Shown: positions 52,288 through 60,914, counted from the first letter of the stretch. The stretch: DNA of 64,000 nt from RPRC01 sp034933285 (GCA_034933285.1 JAYFNT010000013.1:32229-96228); one strand, 5' to 3'. The notes: generated by a model from the sequence alone, not told the origin. Translations and numbers: made by a program.

Positions 52288-53199
52288 CTATTGTTCAGCG
52301 GTGCCTTTCATGGCCAGAATAATCGCGGCTATCTCATCGGGGGACAGTTGAGTGAACGCAGGCATCACCGGCGGGTATCCCTTTACGATGTCGGCGTTCG
52401 GTTGTTGCAATGAACGACGGACGTAAGGTTCGTCGACTGTGACGGTGCGCTCCACGCCATTGGTAATCACGGTTACCTCGTGTCCCCAGGTCCCCTTTAA
52501 TGTCGGTCCCAGCTTTTTCGTCCCGTCAAGAGAGTGACAGCCAAGACAAGCGTATTTCTGCAGGACTTCCAGGCCGCGTTTTGCCCTTGCAGGCTTCTGC
52601 TCCATCAACCAGGCCATGAATGCGGCTTCGGGGACGGCTTCCACTGTGGTGATCATTGATGAGTGCCCGACGCCGCAGTAGACGGAACAGAACAGGTCAT
52701 ATGACCCCGGTGTCGTCGCAACGAACCAGGCATGGTTCCTCATTCCGGGCACTGCGTCCCGTTTGATCCGAAAAGCCGGTATGTAAAAACCGTGCAGCAC
52801 ATCCTTTGATACAATGTTGACCTCAACAGGTCTTCCCACCGGGACATAGAGCTTGGCGCTGGTCTTGCCGTTTGCGTAAGTGAAACTCCAAGACCACATG
52901 CGGGCGGTAGCGGTAACCTGCAATGCTCCCCTGGGCACGTTTCGCAACGCCAGGTAGCCCGCCCAACCGTAGTAGAACATGGCCAAAACCAGAAGGGTGG
53001 GAAGCGTCACCCAAATTATTTCCAGCCAGACACTGCCTAACGCCTGGGATGTTGGTAGCGGAGACCGGGAACGGCGGTAACGGACGAGAAACCAGACAGT
53101 CACCGCGGTGATGCCCAGAAGCAGGAACGCGGAAATTCCGACAATCCAGTAGAATACCGGATCGACTGCCTGAACGGTAGTTATCAATTGCTGGTTCAT
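52288..53199 (-). CDS. coxB: Cytochrome c oxidase subunit II with fused cytochrome c domain
   Basis: Takes electrons from the periplasm to the oxidase core (caa3 type). The 303-residue protein has two membrane helices (about 17-40 and 60-80), the CuA domain with ligands H136, C171, C175, H179 and M182 (CSVYCGVGHSSM), and a C-terminal cytochrome c domain with C218-x-x-C221-H222 (CLGCH) and a Met-containing ligand loop (PPVMPAF). Last gene of the sco-coxA-coxC-coxD-coxB operon; subunit II at the 3' end is an unusual gene order. The N-terminus has no cleavable lipoprotein signal. Confidence 0.95.
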   Translation of the reverse strand: MNQQLITTVQAVDPVFYWIVGISAFLLLGITAVTVWFLVRYRRSRSPLPTSQALGSVWLEIIWVTLPTLLVLAMFYYGWAGYLALRNVPRGALQVTATARMWSWSFTYANGKTSAKLYVPVGRPVEVNIVSKDVLHGFYIPAFRIKRDAVPGMRNHAWFVATTPGSYDLFCSVYCGVGHSSMITTVEAVPEAAFMAWLMEQKPARAKRGLEVLQKYACLGCHSLDGTKKLGPTLKGTWGHEVTVITNGVERTVTVDEPYVRRSLQQPNADIVKGYPPVMPAFTQLSPDEIAAIILAMKGTAEQ

Positions 53200-53208
53200 A
53201 CCAAGTCC

Positions 53209-53499
53209 TCAACGATAGAGCACGTCGACAAAAGTCAGGCCGATGAATATGGCCAGCGTCGCCAATGTCAGGAACAGCAGCCACTTCAGAAGTCTTCCCT
53301 CATATTTCATCTGCATGAAGATGATGATGACCAAAGCGGCCTTGAGGGAAGCGATGGACAATGCAGCCCATACGCGGAATATTCCGAGATCCTGGAAAGA
53401 TACCCAGATGGTGAGGGCAGTGAGTGCCATCAGCGCCAGCCACGTTGCGACAAGTTTCCCATAGCTCACGATATGTTGTTCAGGCGTAATGCTTGACAT
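53209..53499 (-). CDS. coxD: Cytochrome c oxidase subunit IV
   Basis: Small accessory subunit (prokaryotic subunit IV type). The 96-residue product has three hydrophobic helices (LVATWLALMALTALTIWV, IASLKAALVIIIFMQMKYEG, WLLFLTLATLAIFIGLTF); the middle one carries the conserved K-A-x-L-V-x-x-x-F-M pattern seen in this family. It sits 10 bp after coxC and 9 bp before coxB. Confidence 0.88.
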   Translation of the reverse strand: MSSITPEQHIVSYGKLVATWLALMALTALTIWVSFQDLGIFRVWAALSIASLKAALVIIIFMQMKYEGRLLKWLLFLTLATLAIFIGLTFVDVLYR

Positions 53500-53509
53500 T
53501 GCCGGTCCC

Positions 53510-54112
53510 TCACAGAACGAGATAATACAACGGAAAAATGAAAATCCATATCAGATCGACCAGGTGCCAGAACAGGGTGCTGTTTTCAAGCCAGATATGG
53601 TTCTCCGCCGTGATGATCCCGCGCCTGATCCGCCAGGCCATCACCGAAAGCACTGACCCGCCGATCAGGACATGCAGGCCGTGCAGGCCCACGGTCAGGT
53701 AATAGAGGCTGAAAAAGAGCGGTTCGCCGTGCGGCGCTTTTGCCAGAAGGGGCGAACCGGGGTAGATACCCCGGCCGATTTCCGCGCTCCACTCCAGGTA
53801 CTTGTTCATCAGGAATACTGCAGCGCAGATAACCGTGCCTATGAGCAGAAAGACGGCGGTTTTCGATTCATTACGCCGAATCGCGGTTACCGACATGGCA
53901 GCCAGCAGGCTGCTGGAAATGAGGATGATCGTGTTGATAGCCCCGAACCAGCGGTGCATCTCATGGCCGGCCGTCGCGAATTCCTGCGGGTAACGGGCCA
54001 GGTAAACGCCGTAGAGAAGAAACAGTCCGCCAAAGAGCAGTATCTCGGTAAAGAGAAACAGCCATATGCCCAGTTTGGCCGCGGAATCGTCTTTGTGCTG
54101 TTTTTTTATCAT
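53510..54112 (-). CDS. coxC: Cytochrome c oxidase subunit III
   Basis: Membrane subunit of the haem-copper oxidase that stabilises the core. The 200-residue protein has five helices rather than seven, as in many bacterial enzymes: AKLGIWLFLFTEILLFGGLF start, INTIILISSSLLAAMSV, the YYLTVGLHGLHVLIG segment and the C-terminal FWHLVDLIWIFIFPLYYLVL, all typical. Its ATG overlaps the coxA stop by 4 bp (ATGA). Confidence 0.93.
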   Translation of the reverse strand: MIKKQHKDDSAAKLGIWLFLFTEILLFGGLFLLYGVYLARYPQEFATAGHEMHRWFGAINTIILISSSLLAAMSVTAIRRNESKTAVFLLIGTVICAAVFLMNKYLEWSAEIGRGIYPGSPLLAKAPHGEPLFFSLYYLTVGLHGLHVLIGGSVLSVMAWRIRRGIITAENHIWLENSTLFWHLVDLIWIFIFPLYYLVL

Positions 54113-55737
54113 GGTATTCCGTTGTGTTTGAAGTCGTAGGGGCCGTGGGTCACCACTGGCTCTTCAATGAAGTTGTCCGACGGCGGCGGGGTGGGAATGC
54201 TCCACTCGAGCGTGGCCCCGCCCCATGGGTTGCGTCCGGTCGGTTCGCCGTGCAGCAGACCGCGAAACAGGTTGACCAGCATGATGACCATACCTGTTGC
54301 CAGTATCCAGCTTCCAATGGTTGAAGTCAGGTTCAGAGCATGGAATTCAGGGAGGTAGTCGTAGTAGCGCCGCGGCATTCCCTCGACACCCAGTACCATC
54401 ATGGAGAAGTACATGATGTTGAAGCCGATGAATATAAGGACCCAGGCTACCACGGCAGGCATCTCGCGGTAGCGGCGGCCGAAGAACTTGGGAAACCAGT
54501 AGTGCATTGCGCCGAAAAAAGCGAAACCGGAGCCGCCGAAAATAACGTAATGAAAGTGGCCGACCACGAATTGGGTGTCATGGACATGTATGTCGGTTGC
54601 GGCTGCGCCGAGAATCAGCCCGGTAAGCCCGCCGATGGAAAAGAGGAAAATGAAGCCCAGAGCGAAGAGCATGGGCGCTTCCAGAGAAATCGAGCCCTTG
54701 TACAGGGTGGAGACCCAGTTGAAAACCTTTATGGCCGAGGGGATCGCCACCACGAAGGTGAGGAAGGAGAAAACCAGGACCGCAAAGTCGCTCATGCCGC
54801 TGGTGAACATGTGGTGCCCCCAGACCAGGGAACCGGCTGCTGCGATAGCGAGGCTGGACATGGCGATCATGCCGTAGCCGAAGATCGGCTTTCTGGAAAA
54901 AACCGGGATGATCTCGGAGATGACCCCCATGGCCGGAAGAATCATGATATAGACAGCCGGATGGGAGTAGATCCAGAAAAGGTGCTGGTACATTAGGGGG
55001 TCGCCGCCGCGGCCCGGATCGAACAGCCCTGCCCCGAGCACCCGTTCGGCGATGATCAGCAACAGCGTTATGCCCAGGATGGGGGTTGCCAGGATCTGCA
55101 CCCATGCGGTGGCGTAAACGGACCAGACGAAGAGCGGAATCCGGCCCCAGGTCATTCCTTCGGCCCGCAACCGGTGGATCGTGGTGACGAAGTTGAGGCC
55201 GGTCAATATGGCGGACATGCCGATCAGGAAAACGCCGAAAACTGCCATGGTTACATTGGTTCCGGTGCGGGCGCTGAAAGGTACGTAAAAAGTCCAGCCC
55301 GTATCGGGCGGCCCGCTGCCGGTAAAAAGCGACGTGACTATGGTTGCAGCGCCGGCGATGTAGATCCACCAGGAAAGAAGGTTGAGACGGGGGAACGCCA
55401 CGTCCCTGGCGCCGATCTGGATCGGCATGAGCAGGTTGCCGAAAGCCCCCTGGAAGCCGGGGAGGATGAAGAGAAAGACCATGATGACCCCGTGCACAGT
55501 GAACAGGGCGTTGTAGGTTTGGGGGCCGACAATGGTCCTGCCGGGGGCCATAAGCTCGATCCGCATCAGGATGCCCAGTACCACCCCGATGAGGAAAAAG
55601 CTGAACACCGAGTAGAAATAGAGGAAACCAATCCTTTTGTGGTCGGTCGAAAAAATCCAGGAAGTGATTCCGGTTTTACCGGTATCCGTCCAGAAACCTC
55701 GCTCGGTTTCCACGATTTTTGCGTCAGTGTCAGTCAT
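54109..55737 (-). CDS. coxA: Cytochrome c oxidase subunit I (A2-type haem-copper oxidase)
   Basis: Catalytic subunit reducing oxygen to water and pumping protons. The product (542 residues) has about 12 helices with haem a ligand His in FTVHGVIMVF, CuB ligands in YSHPAVYIMILP (cross-linked His-Tyr) and HHMFTSG, and haem ligands in DTQFVVGHFHYVIFGG. The usual D-channel Glu of GHPEVY is absent and YS precedes the His, which is the mark of A2-type enzymes. Two ATGs (55740, 55737) follow GGAG; the second has better spacing. It overlaps the sco stop and the coxC start. Confidence 0.95.
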   Translation of the reverse strand: MTDTDAKIVETERGFWTDTGKTGITSWIFSTDHKRIGFLYFYSVFSFFLIGVVLGILMRIELMAPGRTIVGPQTYNALFTVHGVIMVFLFILPGFQGAFGNLLMPIQIGARDVAFPRLNLLSWWIYIAGAATIVTSLFTGSGPPDTGWTFYVPFSARTGTNVTMAVFGVFLIGMSAILTGLNFVTTIHRLRAEGMTWGRIPLFVWSVYATAWVQILATPILGITLLLIIAERVLGAGLFDPGRGGDPLMYQHLFWIYSHPAVYIMILPAMGVISEIIPVFSRKPIFGYGMIAMSSLAIAAAGSLVWGHHMFTSGMSDFAVLVFSFLTFVVAIPSAIKVFNWVSTLYKGSISLEAPMLFALGFIFLFSIGGLTGLILGAAATDIHVHDTQFVVGHFHYVIFGGSGFAFFGAMHYWFPKFFGRRYREMPAVVAWVLIFIGFNIMYFSMMVLGVEGMPRRYYDYLPEFHALNLTSTIGSWILATGMVIMLVNLFRGLLHGEPTGRNPWGGATLEWSIPTPPPSDNFIEEPVVTHGPYDFKHNGIP

Positions 55738-56588
55738 CATTTCTCCAAGGGCGGCTTTTTCCGTTTCCTTCCGCCGAATATGAGGTAGGCCAAAAAGCTG
55801 CCGGCGACCAGAATGACGGCTGCGGCGCTTATGCGCAGAAGATTGAAAACATAGGTTTTGGCTGCAGGGTCATACGTGTAGCAGTATTCCAGCAGCTTGC
55901 GGACGGATGGTCCGGTTATTCCCCTTTCGGCTTCCGTCAGGGCCAGGGCGAGATCCTTGGGCAGAATCGATACTCCGTAGAGGTAGCGGACTATGGCGCC
56001 GTCCCGCGTCACCACCAGGCTTGCCACCGGATGTACGAAGTCCTCTCCTCTACGCTCAACGCGAAAACCGATGGCATCGGTAAAACGGCGGATCGAGTTG
56101 CGGTCACCGGTCAGAAAATGCCAGCCGTCAGCAGGGAAGCCGGCGTTCATCGAGGCAAGATACATCCGTTTGCTTTTTGCCGCCAGCTCCGGTGTCTCGT
56201 TTTCGTCGAAACTGACCGATATGATGCGGTAATCACGGACCGGCCGCATATTAAGCGACTTGAGAACTCCAGCGACGTACACCTGCTGATAGTTGCAGAC
56301 ATTGGCGCAGTGGAAGTACACCGGTATAATCAGGGTCGGTACGGTGAGCAGATCACCAAGAAGGACCGGTTTGCCTGCCTCGTCTTTGAATGCAAGATCC
56401 AACGGTATTCTGCTGCCAAGTCTTTCTTCCAGTCCAAAGGATTCGTTCTGCCCGTTTGTCAGCGGCTCTTTACCGGTATGTGCGCAAAGCAGTAAGGGTT
56501 GTTGCAGTGACACGCACATAACCAGTGAAAAAAGCAACTTGAGCAAGATGGTGCATCTGCCGTTGTTACCATTTCGTGTCTGGCGCAT
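55737..56588 (-). CDS. SCO1/SenC-family copper chaperone
   Basis: Delivers copper to the CuA centre of cytochrome oxidase. The 283-residue product has an N-terminal signal/anchor (about 14-35), a thioredoxin-like domain with the copper-binding pair C94/C98 (CANVC) and the third ligand His in EDFVHPVASLVVTRDG, and an extra C-terminal membrane helix (RISAAAVILVAGSFLAYLIFG) with a basic tail. That tail is not present in the classic Sco1. First gene of the oxidase operon and coupled to coxA (overlapping stop/start). Divergent from ctaB, 155 bp apart. Confidence 0.92.
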   Translation of the reverse strand: MRQTRNGNNGRCTILLKLLFSLVMCVSLQQPLLLCAHTGKEPLTNGQNESFGLEERLGSRIPLDLAFKDEAGKPVLLGDLLTVPTLIIPVYFHCANVCNYQQVYVAGVLKSLNMRPVRDYRIISVSFDENETPELAAKSKRMYLASMNAGFPADGWHFLTGDRNSIRRFTDAIGFRVERRGEDFVHPVASLVVTRDGAIVRYLYGVSILPKDLALALTEAERGITGPSVRKLLEYCYTYDPAAKTYVFNLLRISAAAVILVAGSFLAYLIFGGRKRKKPPLEK

Positions 56589-56743
56589 AATCCAATCTTA
56601 CCCGATATTTTCATTCCCGAAAGTGATTGCCCTGTTTTTGGCGTTCCGGCATTGACAAAGGGCAGGATGATGCAACTATGTTAATCTGATCTATAATGAA
56701 AAAGGAAAAAGGTGGCAAGCCGGTCGACATATGAAGACTGCAC

Positions 56744-57751
56744 ATGATTCAAATTGCCAGTGGTGGAGACAATCCGGTGCTTGAAGAGAACGCGCTCAAG
56801 ATGCCGCCCGAATCGACAGGGATGCCGAAGTGCACGGTTGGCCCAATTAGAGGAGCGCGCTGTGCATGTGCGTTGCTGCGAACGTCCAAGCCGGGGATAG
56901 TGACGGCTGAACTGGCAGCTTGCCTGGCCGGCATGCTGTTGGCGACATCATCAGCCCCGGACGTCAGCCGGCTCTACTTGGTCATGCTTTGCGTAGCGCT
57001 GGCCGCAAGCGGCGCTGCCATGGCCAATTGCCTGATTGAAGAAGCGGGGGATCGGCTGATGCCCCGTCTGGCGCTTCGCAGCCAGGCGCTCGACCAGGTC
57101 GGTGGAAGAGTTGTGCGCACCGTTGCCGCATTGCTCATGGGAACGTCCCTGGCCTTGGCTGTGATTTTCATCAATACTCTCACCATGATGCTACTTGGTG
57201 CTGCATTGTTCTTATATCTTTTCGTTTACACCACCCTTTTGAAGCGAACTTCACCGCTTTCCGTGCTTGCCGGCGGGATACCTGGCGCACTTCCCCCCGT
57301 GATCGGCGCTGCCGCAGCGGGTTCCGTTACTGCCGCGCCTCTTCTGCTTGCCGTGCTGATTTATGCCTGGCAACTGCCGCACTTCTGGTTCCTCGCTCTT
57401 CAGTGCCGGGACCAGTACCAGCAGGCAGGGGTGCCGGTTTTTCCGCTTGTCTACGGAGAAAATATCACCAGGAAACTCATTGTCGCCGGCAATGTGCTGA
57501 TTATTCCATTGTCGCTAATCATCCCGGTATTTTTCACAAAATCGGTTTTCTGTTCCATGCTGATGTTGATGATCGGGATCATACATGTTTTCAGCTCCGT
57601 CTGGGCCGTCAAGAACCGATCCAGATACCGGCTGGGTTTTCTCTTCTCGCTTGCTTATCTGGCGATCATGCTGTCGTTGCTTATCACAGATGTCGTTGTA
57701 CAACAGCAATGGCATCTCTTTGCGGGGTTCATCCATGGAATTCACTCATGA
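56744..57751 (+). CDS. ctaB: Protohaem IX farnesyltransferase (haem O synthase)
   Basis: UbiA-family membrane prenyltransferase making haem O from haem B for the adjacent oxidase. The 335-residue product has an N-terminal extension of about 45 residues and about nine helices. Diagnostic segments are YTTLLKRTSPLSVLAGGIPGALPP and QLPHFWFLALQCRDQYQQAGVPVFPLVYGE. The first Asp-rich motif is altered: N95-xxx-E99-xxx-D103, with Glu for the usual Asp. Start uncertain: ATG 56744 lacks a strong Shine-Dalgarno, and in-frame ATGs at 56801 and 56822 would shorten the extension. The 3' end overlaps the next gene by 17 bp. Confidence 0.88.
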   Translation: MIQIASGGDNPVLEENALKMPPESTGMPKCTVGPIRGARCACALLRTSKPGIVTAELAACLAGMLLATSSAPDVSRLYLVMLCVALAASGAAMANCLIEEAGDRLMPRLALRSQALDQVGGRVVRTVAALLMGTSLALAVIFINTLTMMLLGAALFLYLFVYTTLLKRTSPLSVLAGGIPGALPPVIGAAAAGSVTAAPLLLAVLIYAWQLPHFWFLALQCRDQYQQAGVPVFPLVYGENITRKLIVAGNVLIIPLSLIIPVFFTKSVFCSMLMLMIGIIHVFSSVWAVKNRSRYRLGFLFSLAYLAIMLSLLITDVVVQQQWHLFAGFIHGIHS

Positions 57752-59141
57752 CCTGATAATCCTGGGATCCGGTTCCACTGCTTTCGCGGCAGCTTTACGT
57801 GCCGATTCCCATGGCGCCCGCGTTCTTCTTGTCGAGAAAAGCGTACTTGGCGGGACCTGCATCAACTGGGGGTGCATCCCGAGCAAAACCATGATCAATA
57901 GTGCACTGTTCAGGCACGAGGCGTTCCTTGGCGACAGGATCGGTCTTGGAATGACAGCGCAAGACGTCGATTTCAAGCGGCTCCTTCAGCACCGGGACCA
58001 GGTGGTGTCAAGGTTGCGCCAGGATCGATATCTGGACGTGCTGCAGAAGGTACAAGGCCTTGAACTGGTCAAAGGGAGCGGCTGCTTTCTTGATCCGCAG
58101 ACAATTGAGGTGGTGGACCGGAAATACAGGGCCGAACGGGTGCTGATCGCCACTGGCGGCACTCCGCGCATACCTGCGATTCAAGGGCTTGACGAGGCCG
58201 GCTATCTTACCAGCCGCAGTGCCCTGTTGATGAAGGCACTCCCGAAATCATTGCTGGTCATCGGCGGCGGAGTGATAGCTGTCGAACTTGGACAGATGTT
58301 CCAGCGCCTCGGGTGCCGGGTGACCATTCTTGAACATGGTCCGAGACTTCTTCCTGCCGTGGATAAGGACCTTGCAATAAGCCTTGAGCAACTGCTTGCA
58401 GCCGAAGGATTGAATATCCTCACTGATGTGTCATTCAACTCTGTTGAAAATAGGAACGGGAAGACCATCGTCAACATCACTCATGGAGGTCAACTGCTTG
58501 AGCAGTCTGCTGATCAACTCCTGGTAGCTGCCGGCACTGCTCCTGCAATTGAGGGGATCGGCCTTGAAAATGCTGGGGTGGTTGTTGACCGGAAGGGATA
58601 TATCAAAACGGATGAAAGGATGCGGACTTCCGTGTCGGGCATATGGGCGGCCGGAGATGTGGCGGGGAGAATTATGAGCGCACCGGCAGGCGCGCGGGAA
58701 GGAATAGTCGCCGTTGACGACATGTTCAACCCGGGATGCGGCTGCGTCATGGATTACCTTTCAATCCCCATGGCTATATTCAGTGATCCGGAACTGGGGA
58801 TGGTGGGGCATACTGAGGAAAGTGCATGTCTGGCAGGCATCCCAGTCGTTACGAACAAAATTCCGGCATCGGCCGTTCCAAAGGCTCACGTGACTTTCCA
58901 GACAGCAGGGTTGATAAAGATGGTTGCTGACAAGAGCACAAGACGCCTGATCGGCGCACACCTGCTATGCCATCGTGGGGCCGACCTGATCAACGAGGCG
59001 GCGCTGGCAATTCGCCTGAAGGCCACCATAGATGATCTGGCCGCGGCCATTCATGTCTATCCCACAATGAGTGAAGGATTGAGGCTTTGCGCGCAGGGAT
59101 TCAGCAGGGACCTGAGCCGGTTGTCATGCTGTGCGGAGTAG
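57735..59141 (+). CDS. MerA-like FAD-dependent disulfide oxidoreductase (mercuric reductase type)
   Basis: Class I pyridine nucleotide-disulfide oxidoreductase, 468 residues. FAD motif ILGSGSTAFAAALRA near the N-terminus, redox pair C42/C47 (GGTCINWGCIPSK), NAD(P) motif VIGGGVIAVELGQMFQRLG, GIWAAGDVAG, and dimerisation domain YPTMSEGLRLCAQGF. The C-terminus ends LSCCAE, and this vicinal Cys pair (465/466) is the Hg(II)-binding hallmark of MerA. There is no N-terminal NmerA domain and no merR/merT nearby. ATG 57735 overlaps ctaB by 17 bp; the frame reaching upstream to 57585 is inside ctaB. Mercury reduction is likely but the operon context is respiratory. Confidence 0.85.
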   Translation: MEFTHDLIILGSGSTAFAAALRADSHGARVLLVEKSVLGGTCINWGCIPSKTMINSALFRHEAFLGDRIGLGMTAQDVDFKRLLQHRDQVVSRLRQDRYLDVLQKVQGLELVKGSGCFLDPQTIEVVDRKYRAERVLIATGGTPRIPAIQGLDEAGYLTSRSALLMKALPKSLLVIGGGVIAVELGQMFQRLGCRVTILEHGPRLLPAVDKDLAISLEQLLAAEGLNILTDVSFNSVENRNGKTIVNITHGGQLLEQSADQLLVAAGTAPAIEGIGLENAGVVVDRKGYIKTDERMRTSVSGIWAAGDVAGRIMSAPAGAREGIVAVDDMFNPGCGCVMDYLSIPMAIFSDPELGMVGHTEESACLAGIPVVTNKIPASAVPKAHVTFQTAGLIKMVADKSTRRLIGAHLLCHRGADLINEAALAIRLKATIDDLAAAIHVYPTMSEGLRLCAQGFSRDLSRLSCCAE

Positions 59142-59170
59142 GGGGGGAGGCTGATTGGCAGACTGATACA

Positions 59171-59200
59171 AAAAAACCCCCGGATTGCCGGGGGTTTTTT
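59171..59200. terminator. Bidirectional terminator after the merA-like gene
   Basis: Stem AAAAAACCCCCGG / CCGGGGGTTTTTT with an ATTG loop. It is symmetrical, so it also fits the convergent DUF3617-like gene (stop at 59219). Confidence 0.93.
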
Positions 59201-59218
59201 CAGCTTCGATCGAACCGG

Positions 59219-59701
59219 TCATTTGGCCGGACAGGGACCGAGGCGCTTGCCGACCATGGCCATCTTGGTCTTCATTTCCTTGCCTTCCATCTTGGTAGTT
59301 GATTCCATGAGGCCGTTGAATGAGTCTCCGGCGTAAGTTATGGTTCCCTTGCCGGTCGTATCCTTGCAGACTACGTTCCAGCTGACAGTATTTCCGTCTA
59401 CCTTCTGGTTTTCCATCTTGCAATCGGTCTGTTTCGGATTGGTTTCGGGTACGTATTTCTCCTTGTTCAGGCAGGTTTTGACCACGTGTGGCTTCATGAC
59501 ACCGGCCGGCACTCCCGGCATATCTATCTTCATGGTGATTTCCCATTCGCCGTCCTGCATGTTCACCGATGGAGCCGCGGCCTTTGGTGCCGGAGCAGGT
59601 TCGGAAGGAGCAGCCGCTTCCTTTTTCTTACCGCAGCCTGCAACGGCCAGTGCGGTTACGAGAGCAACGATTGCCAAGCTTTTCCATGCGCCATGCATCA
59701 T
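59219..59701 (-). CDS. DUF3617-like lipoprotein
   Basis: Function unknown. The 160-residue product has a lipoprotein signal (lipobox LAVAGC, Cys23), a low-complexity Ala/Pro/Lys linker (about 24-45), and a domain with GEWEITMKIDMPG, four further cysteines (KTCLNKEKYV, TDCKMEN, VVCKD, GPCP) and a beta-rich pattern typical of DUF3617. The two early Cys could pair with the later ones as disulfides. The AAGGAG ahead supports ATG 59701; the frame to 59728 is unsupported. It has its own promoter at 59809-59836. Confidence 0.82.
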   Translation of the reverse strand: MMHGAWKSLAIVALVTALAVAGCGKKKEAAAPSEPAPAPKAAAPSVNMQDGEWEITMKIDMPGVPAGVMKPHVVKTCLNKEKYVPETNPKQTDCKMENQKVDGNTVSWNVVCKDTTGKGTITYAGDSFNGLMESTTKMEGKEMKTKMAMVGKRLGPCPAK

Positions 59702-59808
59702 GATTTCTCTCCTTTTTAATTTCGGCATCTGCCGAGTTCATGGAATCACGGGATTCACCTGGGTGTCACAGGGGTAAATTCCGTCAATCGCGGAAAATTC
59801 CGTACACT

Positions 59809-59836
59809 GATATAACGCTCTTCTGCAAATTGTCAA
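59809..59836 (-). promoter_or_regulatory. Sigma-70 promoter of the DUF3617-like gene
   Basis: On the minus strand: TTGACA (59836-59831), 16-bp spacer, TATATC (59814-59809). It leaves a leader of about 100 nt before ATG 59701. Confidence 0.7.
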
Positions 59837-59867
59837 TGTCCAAGTTGAAGCTGGCATCCGGCACCGG

Positions 59868-59885
59868 TTTTCGGTATACCGAAAA
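59868..59885. other. 18-bp perfect palindrome TTTTCGGTATACCGAAAA
   Basis: It lies 6 bp beyond the parB stop and 32 bp upstream of the DUF3617 promoter -35 box. It could be an operator or a weak terminator stem for parB. No T-run follows it on the minus strand. Confidence 0.45.
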
Positions 59886-59890
59886 TCAGC

Positions 59891-60769
59891 CTATGAACCG
59901 AGAGTTGTTAATGTTTTTGAAATTTCTTCCATCAGGACTTGCAGTTCCTTGCGAAGAACTTCACGGTCTTTCCGCTCCATGGCGTCAAGGTCGAGACTGC
60001 GAAATCCGCGGGAAAAGTTCCTGACAAATCGGAAAGGAACGGGATTTGCCTTTTGCTTTTTTCCTTGTTTCCTGACGTGTGCTGCAAGATCCTGTCTCTG
60101 GAAAGCACCGCTTTTGTAATGCCTGAACGCCTCAACCATTTCCTCGCCTGACGGAAGCCGAGATATAAGTACCAGCACATCGCGCGGAATTGACGGCATT
60201 GCGCGGCATTCGTCGAGAATTTCCTGCGGAAGGCTTGCAACCGCGATGATTTCCGAAAGTGTGGGAACGGCCTTGCCGGTGAGAGCAGTAAGGTCTTCCA
60301 GGCGGCATCCCTTGCGTTTTTTCAAGGCGGAAAGCGCTTCAGCCTCTTCAACGACCGTAAGGTCCTGCCGCAGAAGATTCTCGATCAAGCCTATCTCTAT
60401 CGGATCGCCCGCAACTATTCTAACGGGAATTCTTGTCAGCCCGGCCAGTTTCGCAGCCCTCAAGCGGCGTTCTCCGGCCGCAAGTACCAGACCGTTTTCG
60501 GTCAGATTGCACAGTACCGGTTGGAGGACACCGCTTACCCGGACAGAATCGGCAAGGGCGGCAAGCTCTTCATCACCGAAGTGTCCGCGGGGTTGCTCGG
60601 GATTCGGACACACTTCTCCCACCGGGACCTGGTACGTCTGTCCCAGCCTGTACTTTGGCCTGGCTTTTGTTTCCGATGAGCCTGGACCGTCCGACGACTT
60701 GGGCGATTCTGTCTCAAACAGCCCAAGCTGGACCCTTTTCCCCTTCAATGTCGTGTCGGAATCCACCAT
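59891..60769 (-). CDS. Solitary ParB-family partition protein
   Basis: DNA-binding CTPase-type partition protein family, 292 residues. N-terminal ParB/sulfiredoxin-like nuclease-fold domain (about 45-150: NPEQPRGHFGDEELAALADSV, GVLQPVL, AGERRLRAAKLAGLTRIPVRI, ENLLRQDLTVVEEAEAL) followed by a helical DNA-binding domain with a helix-turn-helix (LEDLTALTGKAVPTLSEIIAVASLP) and a charged C-terminus. No parA is adjacent, so it may be a Noc-like or specialised nucleoid factor rather than the chromosome's main ParB. ATG 60769 has AAAGGA just upstream; longer starts at 60790 and 60835 lack support. Confidence 0.85.
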   Translation of the reverse strand: MVDSDTTLKGKRVQLGLFETESPKSSDGPGSSETKARPKYRLGQTYQVPVGEVCPNPEQPRGHFGDEELAALADSVRVSGVLQPVLCNLTENGLVLAAGERRLRAAKLAGLTRIPVRIVAGDPIEIGLIENLLRQDLTVVEEAEALSALKKRKGCRLEDLTALTGKAVPTLSEIIAVASLPQEILDECRAMPSIPRDVLVLISRLPSGEEMVEAFRHYKSGAFQRQDLAAHVRKQGKKQKANPVPFRFVRNFSRGFRSLDLDAMERKDREVLRKELQVLMEEISKTLTTLGS

Positions 60770-60914
60770 AAAATCCTTTCTTGCCGCCATTTGACGGCTG
60801 GAAAGAAAATTCGAAGAACTGGTGTGCTTTAGCATATTGTTATTGTCACAGAGGCAAGGCACACTTGTTGCCGCGAAATATTAGCACAGATTGTGGCCGA
60901 AAACCATGCCACAT

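Noticed and set aside
56652..56697. TTGACA and TATAAT as the ctaB promoter
   Set aside because: They are 34 bp apart and cannot form one promoter; each lacks a good partner at 16-18 bp.
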